A DNA stretch of 53,009 bases from an uncultured Anaerobiospirillum sp. GTDB taxonomy: Bacteria; Pseudomonadota; Gammaproteobacteria; Enterobacterales; Succinivibrionaceae. The translations under genes and the position numbers were made by a program. The stretch is taken from contig CALXXU010000010.1 in the NCBI GenBank assembly GCA_944392765.1, positions 1-53,009 of the forward strand, given 5' to 3'. The notes under the pieces are model-generated. The model was not told the origin of the DNA, did no database searches, and was given only the letters and a program-made list of their open reading frames with translations. The stretch's first letter is position 1; every line of letters begins with the position of its first letter. This document shows positions 1 to 8,099 of the stretch, one piece after another.

Positions 1-15
1 TCCACCATAGGTGGA

Positions 16-84
16 CTGAGGCTAGTCAACCTAGGCTCGATTGCTCAAGCCCCGGTCGTAAGACCGGGGTAGTTGACCTATCAG
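16..84 (-). promoter_or_regulatory. Structured RNA motif, copy 1 (three-way junction)
   Basis: Read on the minus strand, the segment opens with CTGATAGGTCAAC and closes with GTTGAC...CTCAG, which pair as a basal stem (16-30 with 72-84). Inside are two hairpins: a perfect 8-bp stem at 50-57/62-69 with loop TTAC, and a 5-bp stem near 36-49 with a GCAA (GNRA) loop and one G-U pair. The G-U pair exists only on the minus strand; on the plus strand it would be an A-C mismatch, so minus is probably the transcribed strand. A second copy lies in the gapA leader (1677-1770). No known riboswitch class is recognised. It would lead into a gene beyond the left edge of the window. Confidence 0.5.
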
Positions 85-413
85 AGAGTTTTCAAAATTT
101 TAACATCATTGCCTGAGACGTTGATGAAAGAGATGCTGATTACGGGGTAGGTGCATTGCTCGGGCCAGCTGTGATAGATCGCTGTGTCGCGAAAATCGTC
201 CGTAACACCCTTTGAGAACAGCTCGGCTAACATTGAGCATAGGATGGATTTGCCCATACGGCGTGGGCGAGATAAAAAGACCTTGCGCTTAATCTTAACT
301 AAGCTTTTGAGCTTCTCGGTCTTATCAACAAAGAACATGTCATAGTAACGGATATCATCCCAATCTGAAATGCCTGTAGGAAGTACTTTTATTTCGTGGT
401 TTGTATCTGCCAT
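81..413 (-). pseudogene. Truncated AAA-ATPase-like protein (N-terminal fragment)
   Basis: The 110-residue frame starts at ATG 413 and resembles the N-terminus of the AAA-ATPase-like family that usually carries a C-terminal PD-(D/E)XK nuclease-like domain (family knowledge). The visible signature is PTGISDWDDIR, then FFVDKTEKLK, then RPRRMGKSIL, the P-loop-like segment near residues 49-58. Full family members are about 500 residues, so roughly four fifths is missing. The stop codon (TGA, 81-83) lies inside the conserved CTGATAGG start of the structured motif to its left, so the gene appears cut exactly where that element begins. It is probably non-functional. Insertion of the element into an intact gene or a recombination scar are both possible. 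Confidence 0.6.
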
Positions 414-481
414 AACTCTGTCCTAGCCTGAAGTTACTGATGCGACCACCCTAGGCTGAAGGTCTTTGTTTTGGGGATGCC

Positions 482-577
482 AGAAACACAAAAGGCCTCG
501 AAAGAGGCCCTTTGGGCACCAGCCCGAAGGCTGGTGCGTGCAGGCGGTGAGCCTGCGGTCAAGTTCAGTTACTGAAC
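482..577 (-). terminator. gapA 3' hairpin array with terminator
   Basis: Four hairpins follow the gapA stop on the minus strand. They are GTTCAG/CTGAAC (563-577), GCAGGC/GCCTGC (540-556), a 9-bp stem GCACCAGCC/GGCTGGTGC closed by a C(TTCG)G tetraloop (516-537), and GGCCTC/GAGGCC (494-509). The last is followed by TTTTGTGTTT and looks like the intrinsic terminator. The upstream hairpins may protect the mRNA 3' end (inference). Confidence 0.75.
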
Positions 578-586
578 AAGCAGCAA

Positions 587-1597
<1,011 letters not shown>

Positions 1598-1676
1598 CTA
1601 CTAATATCACGGCACGGACCCCAACTGACTAAAGTAGGGAGCGCCGCCTCCTAGGTTAACTACAGCTACAAAAGTT

Positions 1677-1770
1677 CTGATGGTTACCTACGCCCTCACT
1701 ATGAGAAGCGAACCTCTCACTTGCGGCGAGGGTTTCTTGGTCGTAAGACCGGAGATCAGTGACCTATCAG
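1677..1770 (-). promoter_or_regulatory. Structured leader RNA of gapA, copy 2 of the motif
   Basis: On the minus strand the segment runs from CTGATAGGTCAC (1770-1759) to GGTAACCATCAG (1688-1677), which pair as a basal stem. Inside are GGTC-TTAC-GACC (1750-1739) and a longer arm CCCTC/GAGGG (1732-1728 with 1697-1693). That arm is capped by GAGAGG-TTCG-CTTCTC, which contains a G-T pair that would be an A-C mismatch on the other strand. Copy 1 at 16-84 has the same order: basal stem, TTAC hairpin, variable arm, closing strand. The variable arm differs in length and loop, as expected for a conserved fold rather than a simple duplication. It sits between the gapA promoter and start codon. The ligand, if any, is unknown. 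Confidence 0.55.
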
Positions 1771-1852
1771 GATGTTACTACCACTTGTTAAGTAGTTAGA
1801 CCTAACATACTCTAGTTGCTTGGAATGTCAAGCGACCTTGCGTCCTGATAGG
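1763..1852. repeat. 10-bp inverted repeat flanking the gapA promoter
   Basis: CCTATCAGGA (1763-1772) and TCCTGATAGG (1843-1852) are perfect inverted copies on either side of the gapA promoter. The inner copy overlaps the first strand of the structured leader motif. They could be paired operator half-sites, or traces of how the motif was inserted. Confidence 0.45.
1804..1831 (-). promoter_or_regulatory. Sigma-70 promoter of gapA
   Basis: On the minus strand a perfect -35 TTGACA (1831-1826) is followed after 16 nt by TATGTT (1809-1804). Predicted transcription starts near 1797, giving a leader of about 200 nt that contains the structured motif. Confidence 0.65.
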
Positions 1853-2154
1853 CGGCCAATACTCAGATTTTTGCCATGTTTTTGGGGCGCCTCAAACTTT
1901 TGCAATTTTGTCCGGCAAAATTTGCACAAAACCTCCCCTGATCCCGTGACAAAATGCGATTATTTTGTTCTCTGCGATATTTATCGCACGCAACGCGAGT
2001 TTACTGGTATGTCAGGGCCCTACAGCCTAAAATCATGCTCCGCTTTGGTGCTTTGACCCGGCCTTGAGGCGCTTTGACCTTGCTTGGGGCTAGGTCATGA
2101 AGGGGCAGGGAGGGCCGTGAGGGGCTTGCCCTGTGGTCTTGGACTTTACTTTAG

Positions 2155-2302
2155 GAGCTTGGCCTTGCCCTTTTTGAGCCTGGCCCTGCCCTTTTTTGAG
2201 CCTGGCCTTGTCCTCTTTGAGCTTGGGCTTGCCCTTTTTGAGCCTGGCCTTGCCCTTTTTGAGCCTGGCCTTGTCCTCTTTGAGCTTGGGCTTGCCCTGT
2301 GG
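2155..2302. repeat. 21-bp tandem repeat, 7 units
   Basis: There are seven imperfect units of 21 bp (one is 22 bp) of the type GAGCCTGGCCTTGCCCTTTT. An open frame of 101 codons crosses the array and reads as a Leu/Phe/Pro repeat, but it has no Shine-Dalgarno and no recognisable domain, so I treat the array as non-coding. The rest of the 1.0 kb between gapA and malQ (1853-2600) shows nothing else I can support. Confidence 0.8.
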
Positions 2303-2600
2303 TGCTTGAGGACGGTCACGGCGCGGTGCTGCTGGTGCGTTTGGGACGTGCTCTTTTGCTTTTCTTGCGGGATCTCAGTCGAAAAATAGACTAAATGCGC
2401 TGACAGTTCACCTGGGATCAGGTACGATTAGCGCGAGGCTTTCTCAGTTGGTATGAGGGAGGACGCTTGTTGTGAGCTTGCTCCGTCATGTCAATTGCGT
2501 AAGCTTGGTGGGTTCGGCTGTGCTAATGGTTGAGCCTAACGATTTGCAGCGGCCTGTGCTTGGCGCTGTGCTTTGAGCTACTTATTGAGCTACCAGCGAT

Positions 2601-4850
2601 ATGTTGGATCTTGAAAAATTTGCCGATCAGGTGGGCATTGCGCGCGATTACATCGATGCCAATGGCCAGTACACCGTGATCTCCCATGAGGCCCGCATGG
2701 CGACCTTAGGCGCTATGGGTTATGACCTCAGCGATTTAGATGCCTTAGAGCGCCGTGCTGCGCTCGAAGAGATGGCCCCTTATAACGACATCATCGATCC
2801 GGTCACCGTCATTCGTACCGGCGAGCGTCCATTTATTATGGTGCGCACCCCTGATGTCATGAGCGAAGCGGCGGTCTTGAAGTGGCAATTGGTGCTAGAA
2901 GATGGCCGTAAGTTTGGTGACACCATGCTGGTGTCCGAGCTGGAAATTGCTGACTTCAAGGAAGTCCAAGGCCGTTTGTTTGCGCTGCGTCGCTTCATCC
3001 TGCCGTTTGAGCTGCCACGCGATTTAGAGCTGCCATTGGGCTATCACCACTTCAAGCTCACCATCGACGATGGCGTTAAGCACTACGATTCCATTGAGCA
3101 GCTGTTAATCCTGACTCCACTTAAGTGCTACGTGCCTGAGGCGATGGCCCAAGGCCAAAAGCTGTGGGGCGCCTCGGTTCAGTTGTACTCGGTGCGCTCG
3201 CGCACCAATTGGGGCGTGGGTGATTTCCATGACTTAAAGCTGTTGTTACAGGCTGTGCACGAGCGCGGCGGTGAGTTTGTCGGCTTAAACCCAATGCACG
3301 CAGGCTATCCGGCCAGTCCTGATCCGGACATGATCAGCCCATACTCGCCGTCCTCGCGCCGCTGGCTTAATATCATCTACATCAGCGTCCCTGATATCCC
3401 TGAGTTTGCCGCCTCGAAGAAGGCCCGTGACCTAGTGAACTCGCCTGCCTTCACCAAGAAGCTGCAAGCCCTACGCGATCGGGAGTATGTCGATTACAAG
3501 GCCGTACTCGACTTAAAGCTCAAGGTCTTAGAGCTGGTTTACGACCACAATCGCATGGCCGATCGCCGCTCGATTCGTGGTAAGAAGTTTGCCGAGTTCG
3601 TGAAGAATGGCGGTCAGTCGCTCATCAATATGGCCACCTACGATGCCTTGCAGCGTGAACTCTACGCTAAGGGCGTCAATGCTTGGGGCTGGGTGAAGTT
3701 CCCGAAGGAATACCAAGATTGCAATAGCCCATTCTTGGAGCAATGGCGCAAGACCAACTACAAGACGGTCATGTTCTATTGCTACCTCCAATTCGTGGCC
3801 CAAGAGCAGCTGGAAGATGCCTATGCCTCAGCCCAAAAGCGCGGCATGATCTTAGGCACTTATCGTGATTTGGCCGTGGGCGTCAGTGAGGGTAGCTGCG
3901 ATGTCTGGTCTGATAGTGACAACATTTATCGCGGTCAAGCCGAGGTTGGTGCTCCACCTGATACCTTAGGCCCATTAGGTCAGGCTTGGGGCTTAGCGCC
4001 AATGGAGCCGCATGCGCTGCGGCGCAGCCGCTATGCTCAGCTCATTGAGCTCTATCGCTCCAATATGCAAAGCTGCGGTGCCTTGCGTATCGACCACGCC
4101 GCCGGTCTCTATCGCTTCTGGTGGGTGCCACCAAAGCGTAAGGCGATCGACGGTGCCTATGTCTATAACCATATGCACGATTGGCTCGGCATCCTAGCCT
4201 TAGAGTCGCAGCGCCATAAGTGCCTTATCATCACTGAGGACTTGGGCACCATTCCATTGGAGCTGCGCGTGGCCTTAAAGGAAATTGGTGCGTACTCCTA
4301 CAAGCTCTTCTTTGGTGAACGTGCCTTTGACGGCGGTTATATCGCACCACAGGACTACGATCCGCAGGCCTTGTCGGCTTTAACCACCCACGATATGCCA
4401 ACCTTAAAGGGCTGGTGGTCGCATTATGACCTAACCTTAGGTCAAGAGCTGGGGATCTACAACGAGCAAGACGTAGCGCGCATGAGCGTCGAGCGAGATG
4501 AAGCCAAGCAGCGTATCTTAGATAGCTTGCATGGTTTAGGCTCGGTGGGCGAGGAAGTACCGCGCCGCGTCGCCGATATCCCTGAGATGACCGATGAGTT
4601 GGTCGTAGGCTTAGAGAGTCACATGTGCCGTGGTTCGTGCGCCTTATTTGCCTCGCAGATTGAGGACTGGATCGGGGTGTTAAAGCCGGTCAATGTCCCA
4701 GGCACCTTCCGCGAGTATCCAAACTGGCGCCGTAAGCTCACGGTCAATGTCGAGGACTTGGACAAGCAGCTGCTCGTTAAGGAAGTTACCACGGCTATGA
4801 CTCAAGGCCGGGCTGAGGCTTCCAAGGATCCCAAGGCTGCCTTGGCTTAA
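2601..4850 (+). CDS. malQ: 4-alpha-glucanotransferase (amylomaltase)
   Basis: MalQ, GH77 family, transfers glucan segments between maltodextrins in the cytoplasm. The protein has 749 residues, slightly longer than the roughly 690 of E. coli MalQ. An N-terminal domain (about 1-180) precedes the TIM barrel, which opens with LYSVRSRTNWGVGDF. Catalytic motifs are in the expected order: LRIDHAAG near residue 497 (nucleophile Asp), ITEDLG near 543 (acid/base Glu) and TTHDMPT near 594 (Asp). The start at ATG 2601 (MLDLEKFADQVGI) matches the start of the family N-terminal domain, but the ribosome binding site is weak. A terminator follows at 4879. It lies upstream of glgB and glgX on the same strand but is separated by terminators and long gaps, so it is a neighbouring unit rather than part of one operon. 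Confidence 0.95.
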   Translation: MLDLEKFADQVGIARDYIDANGQYTVISHEARMATLGAMGYDLSDLDALERRAALEEMAPYNDIIDPVTVIRTGERPFIMVRTPDVMSEAAVLKWQLVLEDGRKFGDTMLVSELEIADFKEVQGRLFALRRFILPFELPRDLELPLGYHHFKLTIDDGVKHYDSIEQLLILTPLKCYVPEAMAQGQKLWGASVQLYSVRSRTNWGVGDFHDLKLLLQAVHERGGEFVGLNPMHAGYPASPDPDMISPYSPSSRRWLNIIYISVPDIPEFAASKKARDLVNSPAFTKKLQALRDREYVDYKAVLDLKLKVLELVYDHNRMADRRSIRGKKFAEFVKNGGQSLINMATYDALQRELYAKGVNAWGWVKFPKEYQDCNSPFLEQWRKTNYKTVMFYCYLQFVAQEQLEDAYASAQKRGMILGTYRDLAVGVSEGSCDVWSDSDNIYRGQAEVGAPPDTLGPLGQAWGLAPMEPHALRRSRYAQLIELYRSNMQSCGALRIDHAAGLYRFWWVPPKRKAIDGAYVYNHMHDWLGILALESQRHKCLIITEDLGTIPLELRVALKEIGAYSYKLFFGERAFDGGYIAPQDYDPQALSALTTHDMPTLKGWWSHYDLTLGQELGIYNEQDVARMSVERDEAKQRILDSLHGLGSVGEEVPRRVADIPEMTDELVVGLESHMCRGSCALFASQIEDWIGVLKPVNVPGTFREYPNWRRKLTVNVEDLDKQLLVKEVTTAMTQGRAEASKDPKAALA

Positions 4851-4878
4851 ACTAAGTCAGGGCTCACCCCTTTAATTA

Positions 4879-4915
4879 AACGCCCCGAGATCGGGTTAAG
4901 GTCTTGGGGCGTTTT
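4879..4915 (+). terminator. Intrinsic terminator of malQ
   Basis: Stem AACGCCCC (4879-4886) / GGGGCGTT (4906-4913) followed by TTTTC, 29 bp after the malQ stop. Confidence 0.75.
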
Positions 4916-5564
4916 CGTAGGGGGCTCAACTGTTAGCGGGGCGCACTGCCTGATTTTGGGGCGCGATCGCTTTGATCGTGATTGCTATCTAGTAATGCGG
5001 CGCTGTTGTTGCATGCTAGTGGGGACGTACTTTGGGCGCTGATGGGGAGCATGTGGCGCAAAAAAGATCGATGCTTAGGGGGCAATCCTTGCTCTATTAT
5101 GAGACTTTGCCCACGTTCTCACGGTCTTGGGGGCTACACCGCGCGGGCGCTGTATTAAACTTGAAACTACGAGTAAGGTCGGTTGAGTAAGCCTCGACCA
5201 TCTTGCTGCAGGTTTATTTTTTTTTTATTTCATTTTCCTAAGGTCCGCAACCGCTGAACGCAAACTTGCTTTAGTGGGTGGACTTAGCTTGTGGGTTACT
5301 GTGGCTGCACCCAGCGCCTCCGCCCCAAGCCAACTTAACTAGAGCGTTGCTTATTGGTTATGTTCTAGCAGGTAGCTGTTTTGGGGCGGGCGCGCTTGCC
5401 AAGTGTAGGCGCACGGGCTTGGGGTTAGTTTTGGTCTAACCCTAAGTTGCAGTAAGTGTGGGGTCTTTGTGTCAACCACTCGCAGCAGCGAAAGCTGTTG
5501 ATTACTTGGTGTGAGTGGCTTGCCTGAGAGTGCACTTTGCTGTCAAACATGTAGGAGCCAAACA
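4916..5564. other. Intergenic region malQ-glgB
   Basis: About 650 bp without a supported gene. It contains a T-rich run near 5216-5228 and small palindromes around GCGATCGC (near 4964). No convincing sigma-70 promoter pair for glgB could be picked by eye, although the promoter must lie here. Confidence 0.5.
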
Positions 5565-7760
5565 ATGCTTATTGATGAACTTAACAGTGCACGTTTAACC
5601 AAGCCTTTTGAGGTATTAGGTCTGCAACCTAACCCTAATGGCAATGGTTTAATCTTGCGTGCTTGGCTGCCAGGTGCCAAGGAGGTACGCGCTCTGACCT
5701 TAAAGGGTAAGAAGGAAATCTGCACCCTGGATATGACCAACCCAGATGGTCTGTTCGAGAAGGTCTTAGAGAACCAAAACGAGCGCTTCCACTATCTGTT
5801 CGAGGTCAAGTACAACGACTCGACCGTTGAGGTCATTGACCCTTATCAGTTCCGTGAAGAGGCTTTCTACGGCCTTAACACCATGTACGAGACCCCTGAG
5901 AACCTCTACAAGACCTTAGGTGCTCAGTTAATTGAGGTCGAGATCGATGGCGTTAAGGTTACTGGTACTAAGTTTGCCGTTTACGCCCCTTCGGCTACTT
6001 GCGTCAGCTTAATCGGTGACTTCAACTTCTGGGATGGCCGCCGTCACCCTATGGCCCGTTCGCTCTTAGGTCACTGGGTCTTATTCGTCCCAGGCTTAGG
6101 CGTAGGCCAGCGCTATAAGTTTGAAATCAAGGATAACAATGGTAACCGCCTGCCGCACAAGTCAGACCCAGTCGGCTTCTTCCATGAGCAGTATCCTTCT
6201 TTTGCCTCGATCATTTCCGATCAACGTTCCTACACTTGGCACGATGAGGAGTGGCAAAAGTCCCAGCAGAATGACAAGCTGACTCAGCCAATGTCGATCT
6301 ACGAAGTCCACTTAGCTTCGTGGAAGCGCAAGCAGGATGGCTCGAGCCTCAACTATCGCGAGTTAGCTCACGAATTAGTTGATTACTGCAAGGAGATGGG
6401 ATATACCCACCTCGAGCTGTTACCTGTAATGGAGTACCCATTCTCGGGCTCTTGGGGTTATCAGCCAACCGGCCTGTTTGCTCCAACCTCGCGCTTTGGC
6501 GGCATTGACGACTTCAAGTACTTTGTTGATACCTGCCACCAAAACGGTATCGGCGTGATCTTGGACTGGGTTCCAGCCCACTTCCCAACCGACGCCCACG
6601 GCTTAGCTCGCTTTGACGGTACTCCAGTTTATGAGTACGAAGACCCACGTCGTGGCTGGCACCCTGATTGGAACTCCCTCATTTACGACTTTGGTCGTGA
6701 CACCGTCCGCAACTTCTTAGTAGCTTCGGCCTTAATTTGGCTTGACTACTACCACGTTGATGGTCTGCGTGTGGATGCGGTTGCTTCGATGCTCTATTGG
6801 GATTACTCGCGTAAGGAAGGTGAGTGGATTCCAAACGTCAACGGCGGCAACATCAACTACGAGGCAGTTTCGTTCCTCAAGTGGTTCAACGAGACCGTTT
6901 ATCGTAAGTTCCCTCACGCCATGACGATCGCCGAAGAGTCGACCGCCTTCACTGGCGTTTCGCGCCCAACTTACACCGGTGGCTTAGGCTTCGGCTTTAA
7001 GTGGAATATGGGCTGGATGCACGACTCGCTTGAGTACATGAAGCAAGATCCTTACTTCAGAAAGTACCACCATGGCGAGATGTCGTTCAGTATGATCTAC
7101 GCCTACAACGAGAACTTCATCCTCTCGATTTCGCACGACGAGGTAACGCACGGCAAGCACTCGATGCTCTACAAGATGCCAGGTGACGAGTGGCAGCAGT
7201 GCGCTAACTTACGTGCCTTCTTAGGCTATCAATATGGCCACCCAGGCAAGATCTTGAACTTCATGGGTACTGAGATCGCTCAGGGCAATGAGTGGAACCA
7301 CGATGCCGGTATCGACTGGTGGTTATTACAGTACGACAAGCACAAGGGTGTTCAGGCCTTAGTTAAGGACTTAAACAAGTTCTACAAGGACAACGCCGTA
7401 ATGTGGGCGAACGATTACAACCCAGAGTGCTTCCGCTGGCTCGACGTTTCCGACGCTGAGCACTCGATCTTCGCTATGCTGCGTACCTTAAATGGTGAGG
7501 GTGGTGAGATCACTGATGAGTTCATCATGGTCTCGAACTTCACTCCAGTGCCATACGTTGCTTATCGTTTAGGTGTACCACGTCCTGGTACCTACCAGAT
7601 CATGATCAACACCGACGACAAGAAGTATTGGGGCTCGGGTTATGCAACTGGTCCTGAGAAGTTAGTTGCTTCCAATATCTCGTGGCAGAACATGTACCAC
7701 AGCATTGTGCTCGACCTGCCACCTCTCGCTACTATCTACATTAAGCGCGTCGGCGACTAA
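5565..7760 (+). CDS. glgB: 1,4-alpha-glucan branching enzyme
   Basis: GlgB, GH13, forms alpha-1,6 branches in glycogen. I use ATG 5565 (MLIDELNSARL) because TAGGAG lies 9 nt upstream. An 18-codon in-frame extension back to 5511 has no ribosome binding site and no family match. This gives 731 residues against 728 in E. coli. An N-terminal CBM48 module (VYAPSATCVSLIGDFNFWDG) precedes the barrel. The catalytic residues fall almost exactly at E. coli positions: nucleophile D404 in GLRVDAVASM, acid/base E457 in IAEESTAF and D525 in SHDEVTHGK. glgX lies 339 bp downstream on the same strand. glgC, glgA and glgP are not in the window. Confidence 0.97.
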   Translation: MLIDELNSARLTKPFEVLGLQPNPNGNGLILRAWLPGAKEVRALTLKGKKEICTLDMTNPDGLFEKVLENQNERFHYLFEVKYNDSTVEVIDPYQFREEAFYGLNTMYETPENLYKTLGAQLIEVEIDGVKVTGTKFAVYAPSATCVSLIGDFNFWDGRRHPMARSLLGHWVLFVPGLGVGQRYKFEIKDNNGNRLPHKSDPVGFFHEQYPSFASIISDQRSYTWHDEEWQKSQQNDKLTQPMSIYEVHLASWKRKQDGSSLNYRELAHELVDYCKEMGYTHLELLPVMEYPFSGSWGYQPTGLFAPTSRFGGIDDFKYFVDTCHQNGIGVILDWVPAHFPTDAHGLARFDGTPVYEYEDPRRGWHPDWNSLIYDFGRDTVRNFLVASALIWLDYYHVDGLRVDAVASMLYWDYSRKEGEWIPNVNGGNINYEAVSFLKWFNETVYRKFPHAMTIAEESTAFTGVSRPTYTGGLGFGFKWNMGWMHDSLEYMKQDPYFRKYHHGEMSFSMIYAYNENFILSISHDEVTHGKHSMLYKMPGDEWQQCANLRAFLGYQYGHPGKILNFMGTEIAQGNEWNHDAGIDWWLLQYDKHKGVQALVKDLNKFYKDNAVMWANDYNPECFRWLDVSDAEHSIFAMLRTLNGEGGEITDEFIMVSNFTPVPYVAYRLGVPRPGTYQIMINTDDKKYWGSGYATGPEKLVASNISWQNMYHSIVLDLPPLATIYIKRVGD

Positions 7761-8099
7761 GCTGCGTGCTAGGTCAGCTCACAGCATGTGGGGCAAGCTA
7801 GCCGACACTGCTCAGTGAGATTTACTTTAAGGGCTCGACTTGGTGTGGTGCAACCAACCGAGGCGGGCCCTTAGTGTCTTTACCCGTAGTGGCTAAATGT
7901 CGCTCATTTTTTGGGGAGATAGGTTATGCGGCGTCTTGAGGTGGTTGGCTCTAGGGGTAAAGGCATTAGCAAATGGTGGGAGCTTTAGGCGCGCCAAATT
8001 AAGCTGCTTGCGCGCAATCAAAGTGATTGCACGCAATCAGCTTGCGCACCATCACTGGTACAACATGGCAGCGCATACTGGCGCTGGTAAGGAGACACT
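7761..8099. other. Intergenic region glgB-glgX
   Basis: 339 bp with no supported gene. A short repetitive patch near 8010-8046 repeats TTGCGCGCAATCA-like words. It ends in the AAGGAG ribosome binding site of glgX (8089-8094). No clear terminator is visible, so glgX could be partly co-transcribed with glgB. Confidence 0.4.

Noticed and set aside
16-84. Hammerhead ribozyme, suggested by CTGAT next to a stem
   Set aside because: The conserved core CUGAUGA ... GAAA is absent; TTAC and GCAA loops and the junction do not fit.
2084-2389. 101-codon frame over the 21-bp repeats before malQ
   Set aside because: Leu/Phe/Pro repeat only, no ribosome binding site, no family resemblance.
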